Source: Parus major | Lineage: Eukaryota; Chordata; Aves; Passeriformes; Paridae | Length of the DNA: 64,000 nucleotides | Direction of reading: 5' to 3' | Assembly (NCBI RefSeq): GCF_001522545.3 | Contig: NC_031771.1 | Location: 33,677,090-33,741,089 of the forward strand | Shown: positions 1 through 11,500 of the stretch, piece by piece | Numbering within the stretch: the first letter of the stretch is position 1 | How the letters are laid out: each line of letters opens with the position of its first letter | The notes under the pieces: generated by a model | Database searches by the model: none | What the model was told of the DNA's origin: nothing | Seen by the model: the letters and a program-made list of their open reading frames with translations, nothing else | Position numbers and translations under genes: made by a program

Positions 1-1064
1 AGCTGCTGTTGATCAAGCTGATATCAATCAAGTAAACTCTATGAGATTTGGAGTTTTGAGATGAGGAATAGATGGCATTGCTGGAACATGTAAGTAAAAA
101 AAAAAATAATAGATGCATTAATAAAGTAATGAATAGATGGAACTTTAGCACAAACTGTAGCAAAATGGTGGAAAGCACTGCAATAGAAATATCATTTTAG
201 TAGTCAGTACTCTTTCCTACACCTCTTCCCTGGCTTTATCAAGTTGTCTTTTCTTGCTCTCAGCAAGAAAACTGTAATGCAAGGAAACTGTAATGGACAC
301 CAGTAGGAATTGTGTTTTACTCCATTTTCTTCCAAACTAAGTCACACTTTTTGAAACTTCTTCATGCTTTCTTGAGCAGTACTGGCAGAGAACTTCCTTA
401 CATTCCTTCAAAATCTTTCCTGAAGACCAACCGGTTTTGTGAACTGTTGTAGCTGTAAAGAACACACCCCAGATGTGTTTGTCCTGATTTATCTTGCCCT
501 GTACTGCCCTACATTTGTACTTTGTACTTTAAACTGGGGCAGGGAATATTTGTTATATCAGTATATAAATGATATCACTAAGATTATGACTGGCATGTAG
601 AGGGTTTTTTCCCTTTCTAAAATAAAAAATATATGCATATTTTTGTATCACACATAGTATCACACTGTGGCTATAGCAGCTATTTCTGTTCTTAAGAATA
701 AAACAAATACTTAAACTGTCCTACTACAGGGAGATTGAGACATTTTTAAAGAATGTATTTCATATATGTTTTTCTCCTTTCTACAAGAAAGAGAAAAATA
801 TTTTTGCTGAACCAACGCATAGAAGATACAGCTTTTTTTCTTCTGTTGTTATAATTAAAAAAACAAAAATTACAAAGTGTTATATCTTAATTTACAGAAA
901 TTACAAACAGAAATGCTCACGGAGATAAGCTAGTTAGTTGACTTGGTGTTAGACAGGGAAGGAACAATCAAATCAATAGGTATGTGGAGATATTTGGATC
1001 TTAGAGCGGCTTTGATTTTACCCACATAACTGTACTTCTACTCTGATCGTTTTAGATGTTCTTT

Positions 1065-1116
1065 CTAAAGACATCTAAATCTTTAGATGTCTTTAGTGAC
1101 ATCTTTAGATGTCACT
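1065..1116. repeat. Two overlapping perfect inverted repeats (hairpin cluster)
   Basis: CTAAAGACATCTAAA at 1065-1079 is the exact reverse complement of 1082-1096, with a 2-nt gap. AGTGACATC at 1095-1103 pairs exactly with 1108-1116 across a 4-nt loop. The same TTTAGATGT word also occurs at 1051-1059. Role unknown; it lies in HPGD intron 3. Confidence 0.9.
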
Positions 1117-1357
1117 ACCATGTATTTATGAAATTTTTCAACATTCAACTGTGTGTTAGGTCGTTAGGACATTTATGGAATATTTGCATATACAATAATG
1201 TGTAAACTATATAATTTTTCCTTAAAAAAATAAATTAGGGATCTAACTTGGTAGTTAAACATGTAGGCTTCTAAGACTTGGATTTCAGTTTTTCTGCTAC
1301 TTGAGACCACTTATGGTCTGCTTCTGCTCAGTTACTTATAATAAGAAAAAAAAATAA

Positions 1358-2200
1358 TAGTCACTGAATTGTTTAGATTGGAAAAGACCTTTAAATCATC
1401 AAATCCAACTGTTAACCCAGCACTGCCAAGTCCACCACTAAACCATGACCCCACATCTATAGGCCTTTAAAATACCTCCAGGGATGGTGACTCAGCTGCT
1501 TTCCTGGGCAGCCTGTTCCAGTGCTTGACAACCTTTTTGGTGAAGAAATCTCTCCACATATCCAATCTAAACCTCCTCCAGCCCTTCTGACCATTTTCTC
1601 TCATCCTATCGCTTCTTCTTAGGAAGAGGAGGCTGTCCCTCACCTCATTACAATTTCCATTCAAGTGATTGTAGAGGGTGATAAAGCTCCTCTTAGCCTC
1701 CTTTTCTCCAGGCTAGACAACCCCACCTTCCTCAGCTGCTCCTCATAGGACCCTTCACTGCTTTGTTGTCCTTTTCTGGCCATGCTTCAGCACCTTAATG
1801 TCTTTCTTGTAGTGAGGAGCCCAAATGGAGCATGGGATTTGAGGTGCAGTCTCACCAATGCTGAGTACAGAGACAATCACTGGCCACACTATTGCTGATC
1901 TGTATCTGCAATTGCCATTGTCCTTCTTGGCCACCTGGGCACAGCTGGCTCACTGTTGAGCAGCCCCCCAGGCCCTTTCCCAATGGGCGCCTTTCCAGCC
2001 ACTCTGCCCCAAGCCTGTAGCAATGCATGAGGTTGTAGTGACCAAAGTGCAGGACTCAGCACTTCTTATTGCAGCTCAGACAACTGCCCTTGGCCCATCA
2101 ATCCAGCCTGTTCACATCTAGAGCCTTTGCAGAGCCTTCTGACCCCTCAGCAGATCAACCCCACACCCAGTTTTGTGTCTTCTGCAATGTAGTAAGAGGA
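1358..2200 (-). mobile_element. CR1 LINE fragment, 5'-truncated, antisense
   Basis: Retrotransposon of the chicken-repeat-1 family inserted in HPGD intron 3. The 3' end is at the left and the 5' truncation is near 2200. Translation of the minus strand at 1467-1664 gives a stretch containing RRFRLDMWRDFFTKKVVKHW and ending SPSLEVF. This is the hallmark C-terminus of the CR1 ORF2 protein (reverse transcriptase region). The remaining left part matches the CR1 3' end. Right of 1664 the family similarity continues as degenerate DNA through phrases such as ctcctcttagcctccttttc. It is far shorter than a full element, has many substitutions, and is certainly immobile. It has the same orientation as HPGD. 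The outer limits are estimates, good to about 20 bp. Confidence 0.9.
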
Positions 2201-2872
2201 GGTTCTTAACATCTTTGTTTGAAGCTATTGGCATCCAAAAATTATGACATCATTCAAAGTTAGGATATTTACCTTGACAACAAGTATCACAGTCAAACAC
2301 ATTTCTCACATGGACTTCAGTATTTCCAGTAATGACTAATTAATACCTGTGCTTGCAAATTTGACAGGTGGATGGCTGCCTACATTTGCTTATATCCTGT
2401 CTTAAAACCAGGCACAAAAGTAAGAGAAATAAGTCATCTAGAATGCAGTCCTCTTTTACATTCAAGGGATGTGTACAAAGAGATACAGATATTGCCTGTC
2501 ACTGAGGATGACAAATTACTGTTACTTCACAATTTGAAGTTTCCTAATGTTTAATTTTCCAGAACATTTTAGAAATGAAATAAAGAGGAAGAAATATATG
2601 TACTTAAATCTTGAAGAATACCTAAAGAAGATATAAAAAAAATCAAGAGAAAGATGTTATGAAACTTAAATTCCTTTTTTTTCCAAATACCTATTTTCTC
2701 ATTAATTTTTCTTTAACTTTATAGTATTTTCATCTCATATACAGCTTGTGTTACTTGTCCTGGAGTTATTTTGTTAGTTTGTAAATTTGGAGGTATTAGG
2801 ATTCAAAGATGGGTATCTTTGCCCTTACATTTTTTGACAAAAACACACCTAATTTTCATATTCTGAGCTTTC

Positions 2873-2886
2873 TTGTCACGTGACAA
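2873..2886. promoter_or_regulatory. 14-bp perfect palindrome with CLEAR/E-box core
   Basis: TTGTCACGTGACAA is its own reverse complement and contains GTCACGTGAC, the consensus CLEAR/M-box type E-box bound by MiT/TFE and USF bHLH-zip factors. It lies in HPGD intron 3. Presence of the motif is certain; function is only inferred. Confidence 0.4.
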
Positions 2887-3762
2887 ATTTCAAACGAGGA
2901 AACTTCACATTTTACTCTTAAAAGCTTCCTTTTGCTACTTTCTTTGCATTAAGTATGATCATGGGGTGACTTGTTGAATCACTATTGAATTAGGACTTCA
3001 CAGATGCTAGACTACAAGCTGAATTTCAAGAACCTAGAAATTCTATTAACGCTAGAAAGGTCATTCTTTGGAATTCTTTAGATGTCCTAGAGGTGTACTT
3101 GAAATTAAAAACTTTTCAGCTGAGAAACAGATATTGTGGTTTCATCTGATGAGATACCAGATAATATCAAAGAAGTGGTAACTGCTTGAAAATTAATTTT
3201 ACAGGCTTGTTGAATATACTGGATTTTGAGAGTAAGTGTCCTTAAATAAAAAGTGATAGTGGTGAAGTGGCCTATATTAAAAACTCAGATTTTATGCTGA
3301 CATGGTTGGTGAGGAAAATGTGGAGGTCTTGGCTGAACAAGTTTACTTGTAGTATCAACAAATCACAACTCTTGTGCTGGCCAGCTGAGCCTCACAAGAA
3401 ATTAAAATGCTCTAAAACATCCATAGAGACAGACTGCCCTACTGCAGATGCAGCTCTACTGCTTTGGGCAGTAGATTTTCCCAAATTATACCTATTTGGG
3501 AATTAATTGGATTTTCTAGAAAGAGGATGTTGTCTGGTGATAGATAATCCAAACACCTCCACACAGTGCTGTATGTCTTGGATAGACAATTTTAGGGACC
3601 CACCACAGACTCAGTTATGTGGTGATTGTTTCAGCAGCTGTACTTACCAATCCAATAAATAATGTTCTGTCATTTGGCAAAACCTGTACAAGCCACAGGC
3701 TGTTAATTGTTTTCCAACATTAAATACTGAAATACAGACATACGAAAGGAGATAATGCTTAC

Positions 3763-3869
3763 CAAGTTAGTTTGTATAGTGCTTTCCCAGTCCTTCTCAT
3801 TGTTCACTCCAGCATTATTAACCACAATATCCAGCCTTCCAAAATGTTCAATCACTTTTTTGAAAGCAC
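3763..3869 (-). CDS. HPGD: HPGD coding exon 3 (residues 73-108)
   Basis: Third coding exon, 107 bp. It completes codon 73 (Gly) and runs to Leu108, including the stretch [20 protein letters not shown]. Residues 90-93 are the NNAG motif that stabilises the central beta sheet and the cofactor pocket of classical SDR enzymes. Asn107 is the first member of the Asn-Ser-Tyr-Lys catalytic tetrad (Asn107, Ser138, Tyr151, Lys155 in the human enzyme). The other three lie in exons beyond the left edge. The acceptor is ACTATAG before 3869 and the donor is GTAAGC from 3762, giving a phase-0 exit. Sequence after the donor stays open for another 20 codons but no longer resembles HPGD. A methionine upstream in the same open frame (3894) is intronic and not a real start. 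Confidence 0.96.
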
Positions 3870-6800
3870 CTATAGTAAGATCCAAGAGTGACATTACTTA
3901 GAACTCTGTAAAATAAGATATAAAAATACAATGCATAGAAAAATGAATGGTTTATTAGTCTACCAAAATATCTTCATTATTTTCTTAAACATTAGTGAGC
4001 AACATTCAATTAAATACTTTATCTAACATGCACCAACATTAGATATATTAAGGGAAAGTGCAAGGATTAAGATAACATAGCTGCCTTGTAATTCAGTTTG
4101 ATGATGGTTGATAACAGGAGCTAATGTAAATTTTTAGCACTTACATATTTTGTATTAGATAGGAAGTTTGGCACCCCAATTAGATAAATTAAGCATTTAT
4201 AGCTTGATTTGTTACAGTTTTATATAGCTAGTAAAGTCAAGATTTGACACTATCTATTTTGAATGAAAAACAAAAGCTTCAAGTGTTCAGAAAAAAATTC
4301 TTCATTCAGTCCAAATTTAGACTAAGAACACAGTTTTTATTTAATGAATAACTGACATGAATATTTCAACCACAAATAATTAATCACGATTATTGCTTAG
4401 ATGTATCTATTTATAGATAAGTTGTTATATATCCTACTTGTCAGGTAACTTTAATAATGTGCTTCTCAAATTCAAATCTTTTTTTCTGAGCATAAAAATA
4501 TTGACCTGTCTTCCAAAGAATTTCAAAATAAGAACTTGGAAACTTCCCCAGTGGCATTGTGTTTTTCCAGGTGACAGTGTTAGAACTGAGATAAAAGATG
4601 TATATAGAAAAACAGGATGATGTCATAATGAGGAGCAAACCTGTCAACCTGGCTCTGCTTCAGCAAGATAGATGAGATGAATTCCAGATGTTCATTCCAG
4701 ACTAAGATGTTCCAGGACTGAGGATATTATCTGACATGTATATAGAGCTTTCTTGTTTTTCCCTCCAAATACTATTCCTCGTCGCTAATATTCACTGTTA
4801 TATAAACCAAGACTCCATGTCCCCAATATTGTTTTAAAAAGCTTTGTTTGGTGTTTGACTCAAAATCGACAATATTTCAGGGACACTAAAACTAGGCTTG
4901 ACAGGCCTTGATGGAACTTCTTCACTGAAAGGTGATCCCAGGAGCATCTTCCTTCTCTGCTCTTTAGTGCTTAGCTCCTCATGTCAATCAGGTGTATGGC
5001 ACCAGCTTTCAGACATCTACTTTTTTATGCAGCAGTTGCAGGGGTTTACAAAGCTTTTCCTGCACCAGCCTTTTCTTTGTCTCAATGCTTCAGATCCATC
5101 ATAGTCATCATTTTGTGATTAAAACAAGAGCTGGGCAGCTGATGGGAAAGATTTTATTTGTCCAGCTGCCTTTATTGTACAGATTTTTATAATATTCTAT
5201 ACTAGAATACTGTAATATTAATAAATCTTCTGGTTTGGTCTGTCTCCCTTTTTTTCTTTTCTTATGTTTGTTGCCACTTCATTCTCTGATTTCTCAACTC
5301 TTCTTTCCAATTTATCCATTTATCTTTCCAATTCTGCATCAGCCATTGAAAATGAAAACCTTTGGATTTATTAGAAGCAGAAGTGAATATTTAACTTATT
5401 TCCAATAAGTAAAATAAATACAATTTGGGTCCTTACTTAGCTTCCAAATTTTTGAAACTGGCTAATTCTCTTTTAAGCCTTCTCTAAATAACACCTTAAG
5501 AAGATTCTAATTCATAATAGAATTTTCAAAAACCACCATGGATAATAGTAATTTTCCCAATGATTTTTTAATTAAATTTACTCAGACTTGACTAATTGTA
5601 ATTTTCTATTTTACATATTGAGAAAAGACCAAATGCTTTTGCATATCTATGCTTGGAATATTTCTGGTAGAAGTTTATCTGCCTATAGTAATCCCAAATA
5701 TCACCTGTCCACAAAAAGAATTGTAAATTCTTAGTGAAGTTGTCACCTACACATCAGTATAAGCTGATTTATACTTCCCTCTTCAGATGTAGAATAATAC
5801 TGTACTTGCATTGCATACTAATTAGTGCTTATGGAACCATAAAAAATTAAAAGCAGATGATAGTCAGAAATGTTGAGTGGGGAAGATAAAAATAAGAGAA
5901 GGATCTATTTTAAAGGAAAGGTAAAAAAACAATGCAAAGTCCGCATAAACACCAGTTATATGTGAGCTTCTTAAACATACCTGGAAGGAAAAAGTAAGTA
6001 TGGTGATTTTTCAAAAGTGGGATGACATAGGAGATTTTTGTGGGGGATTAGGTGAAAGAACCACCTGAGAAAAAAGTACAGGCAAGACCTAAAAGTATAT
6101 TAAGCAGATGATTTCTTGCCCATAAGCCTCACGTGCTTAAAAATACTAGTTCTAGTACTGGGACTTGCTTCCTATTTTAAGAGCTAAAATTAAAAAAAAA
6201 AAAGAGGAACTTCATTCACACGCATGACCTTTAACATAAAGTACAGGACTTGATTCATCCAACAAGACCTTTAAACCCTAAATGTGAGATTAATCTAAAT
6301 TTGTTAGGTAGTAGCTTACAATTGAAAGTGGAAAAATATGAAAATAAGGCAGTTAAAACAAAAAAAACCCACTAAAACCAGCTCAGAATCCCCAAATGAT
6401 TGTGAGACATGATTGCAAATTTATGGTAAGAAACCTGCAGGTGGATTAATGCAATGATGGGGGAGGCATTATCAGCAGCAGCTGCCTGTTCTTGCTCTTT
6501 TTCTTTGTGAGAACCACTTCCAATTTTACTCTGATTGTTCTTTTCCTAGTAACTTGGTTCCAAAAACTCCCTTGCTGACCTGTCCTACTCACTCCAGCTC
6601 CCAGTTCACACCCTGTTGGTCCTGCACTCGCCTGGCACTGAAGAGAGGAGGAGCTGTGGGAGTCAAGGCACACTGAGGTAACACACCTGCTCAGCAGCAC
6701 ATGTTATTCCTACCTCTAGGATGCTTTTTCTTGTTTCTTACTCCTCCCACTTAGAGAAAAAGTCAATAATCAACCTAGCTGATATAATCTTTGCTGATTA

Positions 6801-7775
6801 CAGCAGATCCCAGATGTAAAGTCCAGCATCTTTCTTACAAACAGATAATGTAAAGCTATAGAATTAGGAATAATCATTCCAGCTTGGAACAGTGGACAGT
6901 ACTGCTGAATTCTGGAATAGCAGCAATGTTTCTGAAGGAAGAAAGGCTATGCTAAATGATCACTGTTCAGAAAGGGACCAGTGAAGTGTAATGAACAAAA
7001 ACAGACCAAAACTGTTCACATCTATCATGGCAGAAATGAATCTGGGGAAAGGGCACTGACAAAAGAGATGTCAAAATCTGAATCTGAGTCACTACCTATG
7101 AATGCACCATTTAATAATGAAACTTCGATGAAGTGATGTGCTGTTATGAAATATTGTGAAGGTACATCAATGTTATATGATACTCAGCAGGGAACACTGT
7201 TTATCCACCAAGTGAAAACAGAAATGCAAATCACTCATAAGAGAAGCTGCTTTCATTCCATGCATCTGCAAAATGTGTGTGAAGTGTTATCACCCTATAG
7301 TTAACCCCATGATAAAGCAGCGTGCCACTTTTTGTCAGTTCTGGTTTCAGCTATGGCAGTACGCAATGAAAGTGAGCTGTATGGAAAGAGCACTGCAACC
7401 CAGCACAGAATTTATTACTCCTGTGAAGAGGGAATGCAGCTTGGAATCTGTACTGAAACCTCATAAAGAGCAAGTATGAGCTTTAAAGTTTATATATATT
7501 GCTCATAAAATAGCAATTATCCTCTGCAGAGGCTTCTATGCAAAAATATCACACACAACACTCAATGGAAACGACTTCGGCTTTTCTTTCCGATGTGCCG
7601 AGGAACAAAGTGAAATTGTGGTAGTAATGCTGGTAGCAAGATTTCACCTCTGCAGGTTCAGGATGGAGTAGTTAGTGAGCCAGTGCCAGCGGCGATGGGG
7701 AGCAGGCTGTCCTGCAGAGCGCTTACCGCTGCTGCGGCCGGGGCGCGCTCCGCTCGCTGCGCCTTACGCTCTTAC
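3870..7775 (-). other. HPGD: HPGD intron 2 (3.9 kb)
   Basis: Phase-1 GT-AG intron. The donor GTAAG starts at 7775 and the acceptor ACTATAG ends at 3870, preceded by a modest pyrimidine tract. The intron is AT-rich. I see no coding exon, RNA gene or identifiable transposon. A moderately GC-richer patch at about 6470-6720 has no recognisable identity. Confidence 0.85.
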
Positions 7776-7899
7776 CTGCCAGCTGCTCCTGCTCCGTCAC
7801 ATCGCACTGGATGAACAGCGTCCTCTGCGCTTCAAACTGCTCGTCCAGGGCCGCCTTGCTCGCCTGTCCGGCCTCGGAGTTGCGGTCCAGCAGGGCTAC
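7776..7899 (-). CDS. HPGD: HPGD coding exon 2 (residues 32-73, first base)
   Basis: Second coding exon, 124 bp. It encodes residues 32-72 plus the first base of codon 73, starting [11 protein letters not shown]. Asp36, at the end of the second beta strand, is the residue that in this SDR subfamily selects NAD+ over NADP+, because it contacts the adenosine ribose hydroxyls. The segment around residues 60-65 (FIQCDV) contains the conserved Asp64-Val65 that contacts the adenine ring. The acceptor is CTTAG ending at 7900, and the donor is GTAAG beginning at 7775. The exon leaves a phase-1 end that is completed by the GT at the start of exon 3. It is strongly similar to mammalian HPGD along its whole length, with no stop or frameshift. 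The codons are GC-rich, like exon 1 and unlike exon 3, because exons 1 and 2 share the CpG island. Confidence 0.96.
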
Positions 7900-8058
7900 C
7901 TAAGCGGGGAGGGAGGAAAATGAGCGGCTGGCGGGCGGATGGACAGACGGACAGGTTCCCCGCCGAGCCGAGCCCCGAGGCTGCCATCACCCCCCGCCCG
8001 CGGGTGCCGGCTGGAGGCAGAGGGGAGGGAATGGGAGGACGCGCTTCCCGGGGCTTAC
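7900..8058 (-). other. HPGD: HPGD intron 1
   Basis: Short 159-bp GT-AG intron, phase 0, between exons 1 and 2. The donor is GTAAG at 8058-8054 and the acceptor is CCGCTTAG ending at 7900. It is GC-rich and lies wholly inside the CpG island. Nothing else is recognisable in it. Confidence 0.93.
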
Positions 8059-8151
8059 CTTGGCGCCCTTGCCCAGCAGCGCCTGGACGAAAGCCCGGCC
8101 GATGCCCTGCGCCCCGCCGGTGACCAGAGCCACCTTCCCATTGACGTGCAT
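8059..8151 (-). CDS. HPGD: HPGD coding exon 1 (residues 1-31)
   Basis: First coding exon of NAD+-dependent 15-hydroxyprostaglandin dehydrogenase, a cytosolic short-chain dehydrogenase/reductase that oxidises the 15(S)-hydroxyl of prostaglandins such as PGE2 and so inactivates them. Reading the minus strand from the ATG at 8151-8149, the exon encodes 31 residues starting [13 protein letters not shown]. Residues 11-18 are the TGxxxGIG dinucleotide-binding loop of the Rossmann fold. The start matches the mammalian protein, which also begins [12 protein letters not shown]. The exon ends on the complete codon AAG, followed by a consensus donor (GTAAG, 8058-8054). It lies in a CpG island directly upstream of exon 2, and the frame continues across the 159-bp intron without a gap. 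Longer open frames overlapping it on both strands are by-products of GC-rich DNA. Identification is from recalled family sequence and is very secure. Confidence 0.97.
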
Positions 8152-8420
8152 GGCCACCGAGCTCCTGCCGTCCGCCCCGCGCCCTCAGAGCCGGAGCAAC
8201 CCAGCGCGGTGTCACCTGCCCGCTTTCCTTTCTCCCTCCTTCGTGCCCTCCCTCCTTCGTGCCCTCCCTCCTTCCCTCCCCTCCTGCTGCTGCCGCCGCC
8301 GCTGCAGCGGCTCATTCCCCGCTCGTGTGACCCAGAGCCTCCCGGAGCTGCCTGGGCGGGGGGAAGCAGGGGCGGAGCGGGTCATTAAATCGTCCTCCCG
8401 AGCGTCTGGATGAACCCTGG
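8152..8420 (-). promoter_or_regulatory. HPGD: Probable HPGD 5' UTR and core promoter
   Basis: GC-rich DNA immediately upstream of the HPGD ATG. On the minus strand it includes a purine-rich tract (8234-8281) and a GCC/CTG-type run (about 8284-8310). The only AT-rich, weakly TATA-like element is GATTTAATGAC at about 8382-8392, about 235 bp from the ATG. A transcription start cannot be fixed from sequence alone. Confidence 0.5.
8234..8281 (-). repeat. 16-bp tandem repeat and G-quadruplex motif in HPGD promoter
   Basis: The plus strand has a 16-bp pyrimidine unit (CCCTCCTTCGTGCCCT) repeated at 8234-8249 and 8250-8265, with a partial third copy. On the minus strand, 8281-8262 has four runs of three or more G separated by 1, 5 and 1 bases, which fits the standard intramolecular G-quadruplex pattern on the HPGD sense strand. 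Confidence 0.75.
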
Positions 8421-8580
8421 AGACTCGCAAGAGGCAGAGAGAAGACCAGCTTCATCCCCTCTTCCCACCCCCAGGCTTTCCGGAGGGGACAAGTTCGCGG
8501 CGTCCCCCTGAGAAAGGGTCCCAGGGCAGCTACAGCTCCGCTCGGTGGAGAGGGGGATTTGTGTGTGTGCAAATCGCGTG

Positions 8581-11500
8581 AGAAGCTGCAACAAGCTTTG
8601 ATAAGGGCTGTTGGCAGCCCTTGAGGCCCTGTGAGTTTTGGTTGGCCCAAGTTGCATGAGGAGCAGGGTGACGACAGCCTCCAAAAAAACAAACATAAGC
8701 CACGTTTTCTCACTTCAAAACAACAAGCCTTCTCCCTCTCATTCCCCTAGTAAGCAGAATCTATTTGCATGAAAAAGAAACCATTTAATTAGACACATCA
8801 ACATTAGTGCTTTTGAGAAATTTTCAGGTCCGTGGTTAACATAGCTTATACCTTAAAACATGGTTTACTGCTTTATTAGCCTGTAAGCCAAATTCTGTCT
8901 GCTATATTAATGTGAACTGTATGCAACTAAAATTCCTCAATACAAATGTATGTGACCATACAGTAGAAATAACTTCAACCATGTAAAAACTGAAATAAAT
9001 GCTCTTGTTCATTAGCTTGTTACAAGATTCACAAATGTTATCCCATAGAAGATGTAATGTTGGGTTGCCAGGAAAAATCCATTGTTTCAGTCCTAAGCTC
9101 TATAAACATGTATATCATGCAAGTGTGCATGTTTATTAACACACACACAATTGTCTTTTATGTTCCCTGTTTTCTTTTGCCTGGTGTATCAGGTTTAAAC
9201 TTTTTACTTGTGCTTTCAAGGCCCTAAAGTACTCTGACTCAGACTGCATCTCTGTCATTAATGTCTTGTAATTTCTCCTTGTTTCTCAGTAACAGTGTTC
9301 CTATTTTGCCCTCTCTTTTATACCTCTTCTGTTTTTTACTAGTCTGCCTTTATCTATAGAATTGTCTTCTTTTGTTTTACCTAGAAAAAAGAAATTACAT
9401 CACTCCTAACACCCAGCAAACTGTTACAGAACCATTAAGGTAACTATGTTACCTAATTGAGTAAATCCAGTAACACAAGATCTCGTTATTATAACCTTTG
9501 TCCTTAAAAATGTGAACTAATATAATCCAGCTGCTAAATTGTATCACAGCCATTACGTTTTCCTAAAGATCATGATTCACCTTGCTTCATAAGAGCAGTC
9601 AAAGATGGCCTCTGGGATAAGTGATTTGTTAGAATATGATACCTGTGTTTCTGGGAGGACTCCAATTTGCTTTGGAGCTGTGAAAATTATGCCACCTCAA
9701 GTGCCATGCCTAATGAACTCTGTCCCAACCAGCTGAGCCAGCTTCCCTAATTTGCTGGGACACAAGTACAGTGCCAGGTTAAAGTCACATCATGAGAACA
9801 GTATTACCACATAGGAACCTAACAATAGCATTGCAATGGAATCTTTCACCCTCAATTTAACCCCGATATCCCCCTGCCCCTCCTTCCCTCTCCTATGGCA
9901 ATGATCAACATCTGTCATGGTTTTTATTTCCACAATGTAATATTGTTTTAAAGAGCTATGCAAAGGAAAAGATCAATAAACCCCTCTGTATTCCAAACAG
10001 CTGTAGTTGGAATGACCTTTGGCAAGAGTTTTCTAAATTGTTGATAATTTGGCATGAATGTTAAGAACAATCTGGACTCTTTAGAAGTGCTGGAATGCTT
10101 TAAGATTTGAGTGCACACATTGTTTCCATAAAAAAAATAAGCTTATAATTCTGTGTCCAGAGATCAGCTTAGTTGAATACAGTCTTGGGTATCTTAAAAT
10201 TGTTTAGAAGTATTCTGATAAACTAAGCCAGGGTTTCTAACCTGTTTTTGTTGGCTAAACAGACTCTTACCATTATTCCATTCAAGAATCTAAATTACAC
10301 ATCTTCCAAGGCAGCATAAAAAGGATCCATACTGATACCCATAACCTTGGAGAAATGTATTTGATATGAGACAGTGTTCCTAACTAGAACAGGATGTGCC
10401 AATCCTCCAAATGCAGGAGGAAGTAATAGAAGCATGGCTCCGTGATCTACCCTTGGAGTCAGCAGAGTTCATTTGGCTGTGAGGGGTATGTGTGCTTTGC
10501 TCTTTCAAACTGCACTGGATTTGTTGTCAACTCACTACAGGTATCCTTAAGAAATCTCTTGCCATGTAGTCTTTTACCATCATAAGTTTTAAATTTAACC
10601 AATTACATAAAAGACAAAATACTGCCCATAGGAAAGCTCCTTGTAGACATCTATTAGAAATCCAGAGTTAGTATCTCAGCCTCTTTGGTGAAACTTGGGG
10701 GTTAGGGAATAGTTATGAAATATTTTTCTCTCTAATTCATAAATTGACAGTTTTTGAACTTTTCCTTCAGTTTTAAAGAAGACTCACAGAAGCATGAGGA
10801 TTTCCACTGTCAATTTTTCAATGGTCCACCTTTTCAAATAACCCAACCTTAAGAAAAAAGTACCCAACTTCACATAAAAAGTTGAAAGAGCTGTCACATC
10901 AGGCAGTGGTATACCATAAGTTATCTGTCTTCCTAAGTGGCCAGTTTACAGAAGACTGAGTATATGCCTTGGGCACCTTATTCTGTGTATACTGATATGT
11001 TTACTTAAGCTGATATGCTGACTTAAGAAAATGTGGGACAGTTAATCATGGTGCATTATTCAGTGGTCAAGAGTCAAACCATATCTTATCATATTTGTGA
11101 TTTTTTTCACCAAAGTGAAATTTGCACTAATGCTTGCCCTGAGGAGTTTTTGTGTAATACATTAGCTAGACTCAAATGTATCATAAACAATTATTATCTG
11201 AAATCACAGGCATGAAAAGATACTAAATGAGTCCAAGAATATTTGATTTTGGTGCTTTGAGAGAAGGGTAGTTCCATGCATTTTCTGTTCAAAGTTAAGA
11301 AATAATAATACCACTAAATAATGTCTTAGATGCTGAAGTTATGTGGGTCAAATCTTTCACACAAACTCCTGCACAAGGATGCAATGTTGAATGTTTATTA
11401 ACCTTTGCCTATTGTTTGTGTACAGAATGTCATTTCATTTATTGCTTTCTAGTAAACCTCTTGACTAGCAATAAATCTTTTTTTGCCTGTGGTTCCTCTT

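Larger units (their letters stand above)
1..3762 (-). other. HPGD: HPGD intron 3 (partial, runs off left edge)
   Basis: Intronic DNA following the donor at 3762. I looked on the minus strand for the expected next exon (the segment with the GGIIIN motif, then the YCASK active-site segment) and did not find it, so exons 4-7 must lie beyond position 1. The intron holds a CR1 copy (about 1358-2200), a cluster of small hairpins (1065-1116) and an E-box palindrome (2873-2886). The rest is AT-rich with no recognised content. Confidence 0.85.
7680..8580. promoter_or_regulatory. HPGD: CpG island spanning HPGD exons 1-2 and promoter
   Basis: A stretch of about 0.9 kb with dense CpG dinucleotides and high GC, sharply distinct from the AT-rich DNA on both sides. 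It covers HPGD exons 1 and 2, intron 1 and about 430 bp upstream of the start codon. CpG islands of this type mark vertebrate promoters. The limits were judged by eye and not computed; scattered CpGs extend left to about 7570. Confidence 0.85.

Noticed and set aside
1467..1664. 65-codon minus-strand frame in HPGD intron 3 as a small gene
   Set aside because: It is the C-terminal remnant of CR1 ORF2.
1..3762. HPGD exons 4-7
   Set aside because: Searched the minus strand by eye for the GGIIIN and YCASK segments with splice sites; not present, so they lie beyond the left edge.
7832..8713. Several overlapping open frames of 67-149 codons on both strands near HPGD exon 1
   Set aside because: They lie in the CpG island, where high GC makes stops rare. 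Only the spliced HPGD frame matches a known protein; the others are proline/arginine-rich by-products.
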